Assembly: GCA_003667865.1 (NCBI GenBank) | Contig: CP033051.1 | Location: 3,002,501-3,066,500, forward strand | Source of the DNA: Rossellomorea marisflavi | GTDB taxonomy: Bacteria > Bacillota > Bacilli > Bacillales > Bacillaceae_B | Reading direction: 5' to 3' | Length of the DNA stretch: 64,000 bases | Shown: in pieces, positions 27,472 to 37,486 of the stretch | How positions within the stretch are numbered: the stretch's first letter is position 1 | Layout: every line of letters starts with the position of its first letter | Position numbers and translations under genes: made by a program | The notes under the pieces: model-generated | Database searches by the model: none | Seen by the model: the letters and a program-made list of their open reading frames with translations, nothing else | What the model was told of the DNA's origin: nothing

Positions 27472-29508
27472 ATGTCAGCAAGAGATCTATCTGTTCTAGC
27501 CAGCGTCATACTCATTGTTGCCATGCTGATCATCCCGTTTCCGTCATGGCTATTAAGTGTATTAATCATTATTAATATTGCGTTGGCATTATTGGTTTTA
27601 CTAACCTCTATGAACATGAATGAGCCATTGCAGTTTTCAATTTTCCCTTCCCTCTTGCTATTGTTAACATTATTTCGACTGGGTCTAAATGTTTCAACAA
27701 CGCGATCTATTTTAAATAATGGAGAAGCAGGCGGCGTTGTTGAAACCTTTGGAACATTCGTAGTTGGAGGAAATGTACTCGTAGGACTAGTCGTTTTCAT
27801 TATCCTTATTGTGATTCAATTTGTTGTTATTACAAAAGGTTCTGAACGTGTGTCGGAAGTAGCAGCTCGTTTTACTTTGGATGCAATGCCAGGGAAACAA
27901 ATGAGTATTGATGCGGATTTAAATGCAGGTGTTATTTCAGAACAAGATGCCAGAGAACGCCGTGAGAAGGTTAGCCGGGAAGCAGACTTTTACGGAGCGA
28001 TGGACGGAGCTTCGAAATTCGTAAAAGGAGACGCCATAGCTGGGATTATTATTGTACTTATTAACTTAATATTTGGGATTATCATTGGGATGACTCAAGC
28101 AGGATTACCTATTGGCGAGGCAGCAACAAAATATTCCTTATTAACTGTTGGAGATGGTATTGTATCACAAATCCCTGCACTATTAATCTCTACTGCAACG
28201 GGTATTGTTGTAACAAGGGCGGCTTCAGAAGGAAATTTAGGGCAAGATATTATGAAGCAGCTATTCGCCTATCCACCAATGTTATATGTTGCAGCCTTTA
28301 CGATTCTAATGCTTGGTCTAGTAACACCAATCAATGATATCTTAACGATTCCAATTGCAGCAGCACTAGGAATCGGCGGATTTATGCTATCAAGGACTGC
28401 TGCACCAGATGCAGATGATTTAGATGAAATGGAAGAAGAAGTTGAACAGAATGAAATGAAGAGCCCAGAAAGTGTTGTGAATCTTCTTAATGTCGATCCA
28501 ATAGAGTTTGAATTTGGATATGGACTTATTCCACTTGCAGATGCTAATCAAGGTGGAGATTTACTAGATCGTATTGTTATGATTCGTAGACAGTTAGCGA
28601 TTGAGCTTGGTATGGTAATACCGGTTGTTCGTATTCGTGATAATATCCAATTACAACCCAATGAATACCGTTTGAAAATAAAAGGAAATGAGATGGCTCG
28701 AGGTGAGCTTTTGCTTGATCATTATCTTGCAATGAGTCCAGGAGTTGACGATGATTCCGTTGAGGGCATTGATACAGTTGAGCCATCATTTGGACTACCT
28801 GCAAAATGGATTGCAGAAGATATGAAAGAGCAAGCGGAAATCCTCGGATATACGGTAGTGGATCCACCGTCTGTTGTATCGACTCATATTACTGAGATTA
28901 TTAAGAACAAAGCATATGAATTGCTAGGACGTCAAGAAACAAAGCAGCTTATTGATCACCTTCAAGAAAGCTATCCGATTTTAGTAGAAGAGGTTACACC
29001 AAACCCATTGTCGGTCGGTGAAGTTCAGAAAGTTCTTGCTAAGCTGTTAAAAGAAAATGTTTCAATCCGAAATCTACCAATCATTTTTGAAACGCTTGCT
29101 GATTTTGCAAAAATGTCTTCGGATACTGAATTACTTGCAGAATATGTACGACAAGCATTAGCACGACAAATTACGAATCAATATGTTCAAGATGGATCAA
29201 CGCTAAAGGTCTTAACACTGTCTGGAAAAATTGAAAAGATGGTTGCAGATGGTATTCAACAAACGGATCATGGAAATTATTTATCTCTTGATCCTCAACA
29301 ATCTCAACAAATTTTAGAAGCAATTGCTTCACAAATAGAACAGTTGTCATTAATGGAAGAATCTGCAATTATTTTATGCTCGCCTGCGATTAGAATGTAT
29401 GTAAGACAATTAACCGAAAGATATTTCCCTCAAGTACCAATTCTTTCGTATAATGAACTTGAGGCAGATGTCGAAGTTCAAAGCTTAGGGGTGGTGAATG
29501 TCGAATGA
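27472..29508 (+). CDS. flhA: Flagellar export platform protein FlhA
   Basis: A 678-residue export component with eight N-terminal membrane helices (about 5-305). The FHIPEP-family signature LLLTLFRLGLNVSTTRSIL and the FHIPEP loop (KFVKGDAIAGIIIVLINL) are clear. The large cytoplasmic domain (about 330-678) forms the nonameric ring that receives chaperone-substrate complexes. The SD is TTAGGAG. It overlaps flhF by 4 bp. Confidence 0.97.
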   Translation: MSARDLSVLASVILIVAMLIIPFPSWLLSVLIIINIALALLVLLTSMNMNEPLQFSIFPSLLLLLTLFRLGLNVSTTRSILNNGEAGGVVETFGTFVVGGNVLVGLVVFIILIVIQFVVITKGSERVSEVAARFTLDAMPGKQMSIDADLNAGVISEQDARERREKVSREADFYGAMDGASKFVKGDAIAGIIIVLINLIFGIIIGMTQAGLPIGEAATKYSLLTVGDGIVSQIPALLISTATGIVVTRAASEGNLGQDIMKQLFAYPPMLYVAAFTILMLGLVTPINDILTIPIAAALGIGGFMLSRTAAPDADDLDEMEEEVEQNEMKSPESVVNLLNVDPIEFEFGYGLIPLADANQGGDLLDRIVMIRRQLAIELGMVIPVVRIRDNIQLQPNEYRLKIKGNEMARGELLLDHYLAMSPGVDDDSVEGIDTVEPSFGLPAKWIAEDMKEQAEILGYTVVDPPSVVSTHITEIIKNKAYELLGRQETKQLIDHLQESYPILVEEVTPNPLSVGEVQKVLAKLLKENVSIRNLPIIFETLADFAKMSSDTELLAEYVRQALARQITNQYVQDGSTLKVLTLSGKIEKMVADGIQQTDHGNYLSLDPQQSQQILEAIASQIEQLSLMEESAIILCSPAIRMYVRQLTERYFPQVPILSYNELEADVEVQSLGVVNVE

Positions 29509-30668
29509 AGGTAAAAAAGTACCATGCTCCCTCAATGGCCGAAGCAATGAAGAAGGTTCGAGTAGAACTAGGAGATAATGCGGTAATTTTAAATTCAAAA
29601 GTAATCCATAAAGGTGGATTTTTAGGATTATTTAAAAAAAAGAATATTGAAGTTATCGCAGCAATTGATCCTGAAGCAAAAGTAGGGAAGCCAGAACCGA
29701 AGGAGTTTAAAAAGGAATTACAGAACATAGAGATTCCTAAAATAACTCAGAATGTAGTTCCTACAGAATCAGGTCAAACAAAAGAAACATCTGAAAAAGT
29801 TGAAAAAGAATTATCCGAATTAAAACAGATGATACAAACACTATCATCAAAAAGTCCATATGCTCATTTTTCACTTGAAATACAAGAAATTCTCCTTTAT
29901 TTACAGAATCATGATGTAAACGTAGCTCTACTAAATCGCCTTGGGAAATTTCTTGAAGGAAAAACAGAGCAAAATAGTCAAAGTAACGAATTGAACAAAG
30001 AGTTGTTTATCAAATGGTCTAAATATTTCATTCGCAATGAAATTAAAGAATTTCCTCATGGTGGAATTCAATATAACAAGAAATACGTGAATGTAATTGG
30101 ACCTACTGGGGTTGGAAAAACAACAACCCTTGCCAAAATGGCTGCTGAAGCAGTCATAGAAAACCGAAAGAAGATCGGATTTATCACGACGGATACATAC
30201 CGTATTGCAGCAATTGAGCAATTGAAAACCTATGCACAGTTGTTAAGTGTACCGGTCGAGGTCGTCTATAAGATATCAGATTTTGAAAAAGCAAAAGAAA
30301 AGTTTGCTGATTATGATTTAGTATTTATTGATACTGCTGGTAGAAACTTTAGAGAAGCAAAATATGTCCATGATTTAAACGAAATTATAAACTTTAATGA
30401 AGAAATGGAGTCGTTTTTAGTTCTTTCATTAACAAGTAAAGAGCGTGACTTGCAAAGCATTATTGCACAATTTTCAACCATTACGATTGATCGCTTTATT
30501 TTTACAAAGCTCGATGAAACATCTAGCTATGGTACGATGTTCAACCTTATGACAGAATATAAAACGGGTGCAGCTTATGTTACAACAGGGCAATCAGTTC
30601 CAGAGGATATAAAAGAGGTTGATTCTGAAATGCTAACAAATTTATTATTTGAAGGGTTAGAACCATGA
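29505..30668 (+). CDS. flhF: SRP-type GTPase FlhF
   Basis: A 387-residue SIMIBI GTPase that sets the number and position of flagella. The N-terminal region (1-100) is charged, and an NG domain follows with P-loop [10 protein letters not shown] (about 199-208), IGFITTDTYRIAAIEQLKTYA, the DTAGR switch, and TKLDE for guanine recognition. It overlaps flhA and flhG by 4 bp each. FlhG stimulates its GTPase in known systems. Confidence 0.96.
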   Translation: MKVKKYHAPSMAEAMKKVRVELGDNAVILNSKVIHKGGFLGLFKKKNIEVIAAIDPEAKVGKPEPKEFKKELQNIEIPKITQNVVPTESGQTKETSEKVEKELSELKQMIQTLSSKSPYAHFSLEIQEILLYLQNHDVNVALLNRLGKFLEGKTEQNSQSNELNKELFIKWSKYFIRNEIKEFPHGGIQYNKKYVNVIGPTGVGKTTTLAKMAAEAVIENRKKIGFITTDTYRIAAIEQLKTYAQLLSVPVEVVYKISDFEKAKEKFADYDLVFIDTAGRNFREAKYVHDLNEIINFNEEMESFLVLSLTSKERDLQSIIAQFSTITIDRFIFTKLDETSSYGTMFNLMTEYKTGAAYVTTGQSVPEDIKEVDSEMLTNLLFEGLEP

Positions 30669-31531
30669 AAGATCAAGCCTACAACCTTCGAATGAAAATG
30701 CTACAGTCCCAAAATGCACCGGCTAAAACCATTGCGATTGTAAGTGGAAAAGGTGGAGTAGGAAAATCAAATATTTCCACAAACATTTCATTATCTCTTG
30801 TTCGAAAAGGATACAAAACACTACTTTTTGATTTAGATATTGGAATGGGTAATATTGATATTTTACTTGGTAGTCAATCAAAAGGAACGATTGTTGACTT
30901 CCTCCATAACACTTCGTTGCAAGTTACGGATGTAATTAGTAAGGATGAAAGTGGACTCTCTTATATTAGTGGAGGCAATGGATTAGCTAGTCTTGTTGAA
31001 TGGGAAGAGGAAAAAATGGAGCGATTCCTTAATGGATTAAATGAGTTGGTCTATTCCCATGACTTTCTAATCTTTGATATGGGTGCTGGTGCTACCAAAG
31101 ATACCCTATCACTATTAATGGCAATGGACGAGATCTTTGTCGTAACGACACCAGAACCAACGTCATTAACAGATGCATACTCAATGATTAAATATATATA
31201 TTCAAAGGATCAGACAAAAGAATTCCTTCTCATTTGTAATCGAGCAGAGCCTATTTCTGAAGGCAAGGAGATCTTAGAACGTCTTCAGAAAACGATAGAG
31301 AAATTCTTAAATAAAAAAGTCTCACTTCTTGGAGTACTCCCAGAGGATAAAACGGTTAGAAAAGCAGTAGGGCAACAAAAACCCTTCAGTGTTTCGTATC
31401 CTAATGCCTCAATAACAAAGTCACTAGAGCATCTTGTAGATCGTTACTTAAGCAGTGATGAATCAAAGCCTATTACAGCTGAGAAAAATCATTTTATTAA
31501 AAGAATAGGAAAAATGTTTTTTGGGAGGTAA
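30665..31531 (+). CDS. flhG: MinD-like ATPase FlhG (YlxH)
   Basis: This 288-residue ParA/MinD-family ATPase partners FlhF in flagellar placement. It begins with the FlhF-activating helix (KDQAYNLRMKML) and then the deviant Walker A SGKGGVGKSN (about 27-36). DLDIGMGNIDILLG follows. The C-terminus ends in the basic amphipathic segment KNHFIKRIGKMFFG, which fits a membrane-targeting sequence. It is 5 bp from cheB. Confidence 0.95.
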   Translation: MKDQAYNLRMKMLQSQNAPAKTIAIVSGKGGVGKSNISTNISLSLVRKGYKTLLFDLDIGMGNIDILLGSQSKGTIVDFLHNTSLQVTDVISKDESGLSYISGGNGLASLVEWEEEKMERFLNGLNELVYSHDFLIFDMGAGATKDTLSLLMAMDEIFVVTTPEPTSLTDAYSMIKYIYSKDQTKEFLLICNRAEPISEGKEILERLQKTIEKFLNKKVSLLGVLPEDKTVRKAVGQQKPFSVSYPNASITKSLEHLVDRYLSSDESKPITAEKNHFIKRIGKMFFGR

Positions 31532-31536
31532 TCTCC

Positions 31537-32637
31537 ATGGATAAGAAAAAAGTACTAGTAGTTGATGATTCAGCTTTTATGCGAAAGTTAATTTCGGACT
31601 TTATTTCTGCGTCCCCAAAGCTAGAAGTTATTGGGACTGCAAGAAATGGACGGGATGCTTTAGAAAAAGCTAAATCACTAAAACCGGATGTTATCACACT
31701 CGATGTTGAAATGCCTGAGATGACAGGGCTAGAAGCATTGAAAGAGATTATGAGACAAAATCCAACCCCATGCATCATGCTCTCATCGACAACCGATGAG
31801 GGCACGGAAAATACATTAACTGCAATCCAACATGGTGCTATTGATTTTATTACAAAGCCTTCGGGAACAATCTCTCTCGATTTACATAAAGTCAAGGATG
31901 AGATAGTTCAAAAAGTAGAGCAAGCTAGCCTTGTGCAAGTAAGAAAAATAAAACGGTATGAAAACGAAATAAAAGATAGAATTGTTGAGAAAAGTGAAGA
32001 ATCTATTCAAGTAAATGTAAAAGTAGACGATAAATATAGTAGTAGTAAATGGAGTAAAGCACATAGAAAACTCGTTTGTATTGGCACATCAACGGGTGGA
32101 CCGAGAGCTCTCCAAGAAGTTCTAACTGCTCTACCTGAAAGAGTCGGAGCTCCTATATTGGTCGTGCAGCATATGCCTGCGGGATTTACAAAGTCTTTAG
32201 CAAACCGTTTAAACACATTATCTAGGATTGTTGTCAAAGAAGCAGAGCAAGGTGAAATAGTAAAAGATAACATTGCTTATATTGCACCAGGCGGATTTCA
32301 TTTGAAAATTAAGGAGATTGGCCAAAATTTTGCGGTACAACTTGACAAGGAAGAACCACCTCGAAGCGGTCATCGCCCTTCTGTCGATGTGATGTTTGAA
32401 TCTGTCAGTCAACTTCATTCAATCGACAAATTAGCTGTTATTATGACAGGGATGGGTTCAGATGGGGCCAAAGGTCTGATAAAATTAAAAGAGACTGGAA
32501 ATGTTAAAGCAATTGCTGAGTCTAAAGACTCATGTATTGTTTACGGAATGCCAAAGGCCGCCGTAGCAACGAATTTAATTGATGAAGTTAAAAGTGTAGA
32601 ACAAATTGCTCAAACTATTATGAAGTATATGTTGTAG
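31537..32637 (+). CDS. cheB: Protein-glutamate methylesterase/glutaminase CheB
   Basis: A 366-residue chemotaxis adaptation enzyme that removes methyl groups from receptors. The receiver domain has VVDDSAFMR and phosphoacceptor D56 (TLDVEMPEM). The catalytic domain has the serine motif GTSTGGPRAL, the histidine in QHMPAGFT and the aspartate in MTGMGSDGAKG. The SD GGGAGGT lies upstream. It is followed by cheA. Confidence 0.97.
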   Translation: MDKKKVLVVDDSAFMRKLISDFISASPKLEVIGTARNGRDALEKAKSLKPDVITLDVEMPEMTGLEALKEIMRQNPTPCIMLSSTTDEGTENTLTAIQHGAIDFITKPSGTISLDLHKVKDEIVQKVEQASLVQVRKIKRYENEIKDRIVEKSEESIQVNVKVDDKYSSSKWSKAHRKLVCIGTSTGGPRALQEVLTALPERVGAPILVVQHMPAGFTKSLANRLNTLSRIVVKEAEQGEIVKDNIAYIAPGGFHLKIKEIGQNFAVQLDKEEPPRSGHRPSVDVMFESVSQLHSIDKLAVIMTGMGSDGAKGLIKLKETGNVKAIAESKDSCIVYGMPKAAVATNLIDEVKSVEQIAQTIMKYML

Positions 32638-32652
32638 AGAGGTGTGGAGTGC

Positions 32653-34698
32653 ATGGAAATGAACCAATATTTAGAGGTTTTTATTGATGAAAGTAAAGAG
32701 CATTTACAAACATGTAATGAACAGCTTTTAGAGTTAGAGAAGAACCCAGAGGACTTAAAAATTGTAAATGAGATTTTCCGATCAGCTCATACTCTTAAAG
32801 GTATGTCAGCAACAATGGGGTATGAGGACTTAGCGAATCTTACTCACATGATGGAAAATGTATTAGATGGAATTCGTAATGAAAAGATCAAGGTAACACC
32901 TGAGCTGTTAGACGTAGTATTTTCAGCTGTGGATGATCTTGAAGCGATGGTTCATTCTATTGCAGAAGGTGGAGATGGGAAACGAGATGTACGCGATGTT
33001 GTTGAAAAGCTCCATTTAATTGAAAAAGGAGAGCCTATTTCAAATACTGGCAAACAACAGCCTCAACAAGCGCAACAAGTAGTTGAAAATACTGGACAAC
33101 ATGCATGTACGTATGATCAGTTTGAGCAAACTGTTATTACGCAATCAAAGGAACAAGGCTTCAATTGCTTTGAATTATCAATCTCTTTACGTGAAGATTG
33201 CTTATTAAAAGCGGCTAGAGTATATATGGTTTTTGAAGTACTTGAGAAATCTGGTGAAGTCATTAAATCCGTACCAGCAGTGGATGAACTAGAGGATGAA
33301 AAATTTGATCATCAGTTTGTCGTTACTCTTGTTACTCAAGAAGATGCAAATGACCTTAAGCAAAAGGTATTAAAAGTCTCAGAGATTGATAAAGTTGACA
33401 TACATTCCATTGAAGTTAGTGACTTTGCTACTAAAGAGGAAGTCAAAAACGATAACGAACAGGCTGAAACTCCAAAACCATCTCAACCTGAAAAAGTTGA
33501 AAGTAAAAAAGAAGAGTCAAAAGCTTCAAATACAAAGGGAGCAAATGTTTCTAATAAAACAATTCGTGTAAACATTGAGCGACTTGACATATTAATGAAC
33601 TTGTTTGAAGAACTGGTTATTGATCGTGGTCGCTTAGAACAGATTTCTAAAGAATTAAACCACCCAGAATTAAATGAAACAGTAGAAAGAATGTCCCGTA
33701 TTTCTGGTGACCTTCAAAATATTATCTTAAATATGCGAATGGTTCCAGTTGAAACAGTATTTAATCGTTTCCCTAGAATGGTACGTCAGCTTGCTAGAGA
33801 TTTAAATAAAATCATCGAGTTAGAAGTTATCGGTGCAGAAACAGAGCTGGATCGTACAGTTATTGATGAAATTGGTGACCCTCTTGTTCATTTAATTCGA
33901 AACTCTTTAGATCACGGAGTTGAAACTCCAGAGGTCCGTCGTGCTAAAGGAAAACCTGAGCATGGTACGGTTAAGCTTAAAGCGTATCATAGTGGTAATC
34001 ATGTATTTATCGAAATTGAAGATGATGGTGCTGGTATCAACAAGGAAAAGGTATTAGAAAAGGCCATTTCAAAAGGTGTTATTTCAGAAGATGTGGCCAT
34101 GACACTATCAGACAAACAAATCTTTGAATTAATCATGGCATCTGGATTCTCAACAGCTGATCAAATTTCAGATATTTCAGGTCGTGGTGTTGGGTTAGAT
34201 GTAGTTAAATCAACAATTGAATCCTTAGGTGGTTCTATTGCTATCGATTCAAAACAAGGAGAAGGCACGTTATTCTCAATCCAATTACCACTAACACTAT
34301 CCATTATTTCAGTTATGTTAGTTGAATTAGAGAAAGAAAAATATGCTATACCTTTATCATCAATTATCGAAACTGCCATTGTAAACAAAGATAGTATTAT
34401 GAACGCACATAACCAAAAGGTAATCGATTTTAGAGGGAAAGTAGTACCTCTAGTATTCCTAGACGATGTATTTGAAGTTCCTAAAGTACAAACGGAAGAA
34501 CAATTCTTCTCAGTCGTCATTGTTCGTAAAGGAGATAAGATGGCAGGTCTTGTCGTTGATTCGTTTATCGGGCAACAAGAAGTCGTATTAAAATCACTAG
34601 GAAACTATCTAACAGATGTATTTGCAATCTCAGGCGCGACAATCCTCGGTGATGGACAGGTAGCTTTAATTGTAGATTGTAATGCACTAATTAAATAA
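32653..34698 (+). CDS. cheA: Chemotaxis histidine kinase CheA
   Basis: A 681-residue kinase with domains in order. The Hpt domain holds phosphorylated H46 (FRSAHTLKGMSATMG). Next come a CheY-binding P2 region (about 150-260), a Lys/Glu-rich linker, the dimerisation domain, the HATPase (HLIRNSLDHGVETPEVR, DDGAGI, GRGVGLDVVK, GEGTLFSIQLPL) and a C-terminal CheW-like domain. ATG 32653 is chosen for AGAGAGGTG about 8 bp upstream and for the family start MEMNQYL. Confidence 0.97.
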   Translation: MEMNQYLEVFIDESKEHLQTCNEQLLELEKNPEDLKIVNEIFRSAHTLKGMSATMGYEDLANLTHMMENVLDGIRNEKIKVTPELLDVVFSAVDDLEAMVHSIAEGGDGKRDVRDVVEKLHLIEKGEPISNTGKQQPQQAQQVVENTGQHACTYDQFEQTVITQSKEQGFNCFELSISLREDCLLKAARVYMVFEVLEKSGEVIKSVPAVDELEDEKFDHQFVVTLVTQEDANDLKQKVLKVSEIDKVDIHSIEVSDFATKEEVKNDNEQAETPKPSQPEKVESKKEESKASNTKGANVSNKTIRVNIERLDILMNLFEELVIDRGRLEQISKELNHPELNETVERMSRISGDLQNIILNMRMVPVETVFNRFPRMVRQLARDLNKIIELEVIGAETELDRTVIDEIGDPLVHLIRNSLDHGVETPEVRRAKGKPEHGTVKLKAYHSGNHVFIEIEDDGAGINKEKVLEKAISKGVISEDVAMTLSDKQIFELIMASGFSTADQISDISGRGVGLDVVKSTIESLGGSIAIDSKQGEGTLFSIQLPLTLSIISVMLVELEKEKYAIPLSSIIETAIVNKDSIMNAHNQKVIDFRGKVVPLVFLDDVFEVPKVQTEEQFFSVVIVRKGDKMAGLVVDSFIGQQEVVLKSLGNYLTDVFAISGATILGDGQVALIVDCNALIK

Positions 34699-34713
34699 TA
34701 GGAGTTGGTATTC

Positions 34714-35160
34714 ATGTCCGATGTACAATCAACGCAAGAAAGTAAAAAAATAATTGTATTTCAATTAGTAGATAAAGAATATGCAATTCCAGTAAGTGAA
34801 GTTCGTTCCATTGAAAAAATTCAACATATTACAAGAGTACCGAAAACAGCAAAATACGTTAAAGGTGTTATTAATTTACGTGGAGTCGTAACACCAATTA
34901 TTGATTTACGTAGTCGATTTGGCTTAGATGCTGGAGAATCGAATGATCATACTAGAGTTATAATCGTTGGTATCCAAGATAAAGAAGTTGGATTGGTTGT
35001 AGATGCAGCTAATGACGTGCTTGATGTTGCTATTGATTCAATAGAGCCTCCTCCAGAGGTTGTGGGGGGCGTAGAAGCTGACTATATTGGTGGAGTAGTA
35101 AAACTAGACAAAAGACTTTTAATTCTACTTCAACTTGATAAAATCTTAAATACACTATAA
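34714..35160 (+). CDS. cheW: Chemotaxis coupling protein CheW
   Basis: The 148-residue SH3-like adaptor couples receptors to CheA. It shows QLVDKEYAIPVSEVRSIEK, RVPKTAKYVKGVINLRGVVTPIIDLRSRFG and VGLVVDAANDVLDV, all typical. ATG 34714 has AGGAG 9 bp upstream; the longer TTG frame at 34705 is too close to that SD. Confidence 0.96.
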   Translation: MSDVQSTQESKKIIVFQLVDKEYAIPVSEVRSIEKIQHITRVPKTAKYVKGVINLRGVVTPIIDLRSRFGLDAGESNDHTRVIIVGIQDKEVGLVVDAANDVLDVAIDSIEPPPEVVGGVEADYIGGVVKLDKRLLILLQLDKILNTL

Positions 35161-35172
35161 GGACTGTTCATT

Positions 35173-35808
35173 ATGGGTTATGAGGAGAGTTTTACATCAG
35201 ACCATCTAGATGTATTAAGGGAAATTGGCAACATCGGAGCAGGACATGCTGCAACAGCACTGTCAAAGCTATTAAACAAGAAGATTGATATGAAGGTTCC
35301 GAATGTAAATGTTGTCTCCTTTGATGAAATGATGGATCTAGCAGGTGGAGCTGATAACATTGTAGTAACTGTATTTCTAAGAATTGAAGGGGAAGTCACC
35401 GGGAGTATGTTTTTTGTGCTCCCATTAGAAAAAGCATCCAATTTCATTAGAAAAATGGTAGGTGATGAGTCATTCTCATTCTCTCACCCACCATATTCAG
35501 AAATTGGGCTATCAGCAATGCAAGAGTTGGGGAATATATTATCAGGCTCCTATTTATCATCCTTATCTGACTTTACGAACTTAAATCTTTTACCATCTGT
35601 TCCTGCACTTTCTGTTGATATGGTAGGTGCGGTTATTGGATTTGGTTTAGTTGAGATTTCCCAACGAGGAGATCATGTCATTGTCATCAATACTGAACTA
35701 AGTGAATATGAAAATGAAGAGAAATCTGAGCTAGTAGAAGGGCAATTCATCCTACTGCCTGATCCTGATTCTTATCAAACTCTATTCAGGTCCTTGGGTG
35801 TAGAATAA
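35173..35808 (+). CDS. cheC: CheY-P phosphatase CheC
   Basis: A 211-residue phosphatase with two pseudo-symmetric active-site helices, LREIGNIGAGHAATALSKL (about 15-33) and GLSAMQELGNILSGSYLSSL (about 113-132). Each has the E-x2-N pair that inserts into the CheY-P active site. In Bacillus, CheC also sequesters CheD and so links CheY-P to receptor adaptation. It overlaps cheD by one base. Confidence 0.96.
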   Translation: MGYEESFTSDHLDVLREIGNIGAGHAATALSKLLNKKIDMKVPNVNVVSFDEMMDLAGGADNIVVTVFLRIEGEVTGSMFFVLPLEKASNFIRKMVGDESFSFSHPPYSEIGLSAMQELGNILSGSYLSSLSDFTNLNLLPSVPALSVDMVGAVIGFGLVEISQRGDHVIVINTELSEYENEEKSELVEGQFILLPDPDSYQTLFRSLGVE

Positions 35809-36305
35809 TGCATGAAACAACTGAGGTTATTAAAGTCGGTATTGCTGATCTTAACATTGCATTAGAAAATCAATCGATTCGGACTTCTGGATTAGGATCG
35901 TGTGTTGGTGTCGTACTCTATGATGAAATACACAAGATTGCTGGAATGGTCCATGTAATGCTTCCACATTCCTCTTTAGCAAAAGGAGATAATATTAACC
36001 TTGCAAAATTTGCAGATACAGGGATTGATGAATTAATTAAACGATTAGTGTCTCTTGGAGCATCAACCTTTCGACTTAAGGCAAAACTAGCTGGTGGAGC
36101 GCAAATGTTTCAGTTTTCAAATCAGAGTGATCTTATGAGAATTGGTCCTCGTAATACAGAGGCAGTTCTTGAGCAACTTACTCAACGGAACATTCCGGTT
36201 ATTGCTGAAGATGTTGGTGGAAACAAAGGAAGAACGATTGAGTTTTTTGTGAATCAAAGTTTATTACAAGTTCGAACTGTTAATGAAGGAGTTAAGGAAA
36301 TATAA
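35808..36305 (+). CDS. cheD: Chemoreceptor glutamine deamidase CheD
   Basis: A 165-residue deamidase that activates receptors and binds CheC. The catalytic triad by comparison with Thermotoga CheD is T26, C32 (GLGSCVGVVLYD) and H49 (GMVHVMLP). It continues AKLAGGAQMF and AEDVGGNKGRTIEF. It starts in the cheC stop and overlaps the next gene by one base, so the three are translationally coupled. Confidence 0.96.
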   Translation: MHETTEVIKVGIADLNIALENQSIRTSGLGSCVGVVLYDEIHKIAGMVHVMLPHSSLAKGDNINLAKFADTGIDELIKRLVSLGASTFRLKAKLAGGAQMFQFSNQSDLMRIGPRNTEAVLEQLTQRNIPVIAEDVGGNKGRTIEFFVNQSLLQVRTVNEGVKEI

Positions 36306-36661
36306 TGATTGGTTCTATTCTATGGAACGCGTGGTTTGCCTTACTTGGCTTTAGTTTATATTTTTTCCTATCACTTCAATCTCGTTCTCCATTTCAAATA
36401 CTAGTTGAATCATTTGCATGTGCTATTATCTTTTTTTTCGTTATGTTTGGTATACGAACGGGAATTACTGTCAGTACTAAGGAATACGAGAATGATGAAG
36501 ACAAATTAGAGTCCGACCATACTCAAATGAATGAGATGTCTAATCCTGAGCAGGATACAGTTATTGAAAACGAAAACGAAGAAACCCAAACAACAATGCA
36601 ATCTCCAAACGATGAAGAAGTAGCAAAAGTTGTCAAGCAAATGCTAGCACAAGATGATTAA
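36305..36661 (+). CDS. Unknown small membrane protein between cheD and sigD
   Basis: I do not recognise this 118-residue protein. It has two hydrophobic helices (about 5-25 and 32-52: IGSILWNAWFALLGFSLYFFL and LVESFACAIIFFFVMFGI) and an acidic, Asn/Glu-rich tail of about 60 residues ending EVAKVVKQMLAQDD. The start overlaps the cheD stop. In B. subtilis sigD directly follows cheD, so this is an extra gene. Its place implies co-expression with chemotaxis and sigma-D functions. Confidence 0.75.
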   Translation: MIGSILWNAWFALLGFSLYFFLSLQSRSPFQILVESFACAIIFFFVMFGIRTGITVSTKEYENDEDKLESDHTQMNEMSNPEQDTVIENENEETQTTMQSPNDEEVAKVVKQMLAQDD

Positions 36662-36705
36662 TGGAGATGAATCTATAGAAATTGAATGCAGCTAGGAGGA
36701 AAAAC

Positions 36706-37464
36706 ATGTCTCAACAGCCCTCTGTAACAGATGAACAAAAACATTGGGAAAAATGGATAAAGACTAAAGATACTCATGCAGGAGATATGCTTGTTAAAAA
36801 ATATATGCCCTTGGTCTCCTACCATGTTCAAAGAATATCAGTTGGCTTACCAAAAAGTGTTTCAAAGGATGACTTAAAAAGCTTGGGATTAATGGGGTTG
36901 CTTGATGCTCTTCAGAAATTTGATCCATCACGTGATTTGAAATTTGATACGTATGCATCCTTTCGTGTTAGGGGAGCTATTTTAGATGGGTTAAGAAAAG
37001 AAGATTGGCTGCCCCGTTCAACTCGTGAAAAAGCCAAAAAAATAGAAGCGAAAATTAAAGAGCTCGAACAAAAGCTATTACGACATGTTTCGTCTGAAGA
37101 AGTTGCTAGAGAATTAAATCTTCCGGAAGAAGAAGTGTGCAATACGATGAATGAACATTTCTTTTCAAATGTATTATCTATAGATGAACAGCTTACAGAT
37201 GACGATAATGAGCAACATTCCTTCTCAATTAAGGATGAGGATATAGACACCCCAGAACAAACACTCTTAAAAAATGAAAGCATCCAAGAGCTAACTCAGA
37301 CGATTCAATCACTTTCAGAAAAAGAGCAAGTTGTACTAAGTTTATTTTATAAAGAAGAACTTACCCTAACTGAAATTGGTGAAGTGATGAGTTTGTCTAC
37401 ATCACGAATATCTCAAATACACTCAAAGGCTATCTTTAAGCTACGAAATTTGCTTAGTTCATAA
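36706..37464 (+). CDS. sigD: RNA polymerase sigma factor SigD (FliA type)
   Basis: A 252-residue sigma-28 factor for late flagellar, autolysin and chemotaxis genes. Region 2 includes KKYMPLVSYHVQRI, GLMGLLDALQKFDPSRDLKFDTYASFRVRGAILDGLR and DWLPRSTREKAKKIE. Region 4 reads LSEKEQVVLSLFYKEELTLTEIGEVMSLSTSRISQIHSKAIFKLRNLL. ATG 36706 is preferred: AGGAGG lies 6 bp upstream and the protein matches the usual length. Its position late in a long operon means transcript drop-off affects its level, as described in B. subtilis. Confidence 0.97.
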   Translation: MSQQPSVTDEQKHWEKWIKTKDTHAGDMLVKKYMPLVSYHVQRISVGLPKSVSKDDLKSLGLMGLLDALQKFDPSRDLKFDTYASFRVRGAILDGLRKEDWLPRSTREKAKKIEAKIKELEQKLLRHVSSEEVARELNLPEEEVCNTMNEHFFSNVLSIDEQLTDDDNEQHSFSIKDEDIDTPEQTLLKNESIQELTQTIQSLSEKEQVVLSLFYKEELTLTEIGEVMSLSTSRISQIHSKAIFKLRNLLSS

Positions 37465-37486
37465 AACCTTAGGGGTTGAGGATACG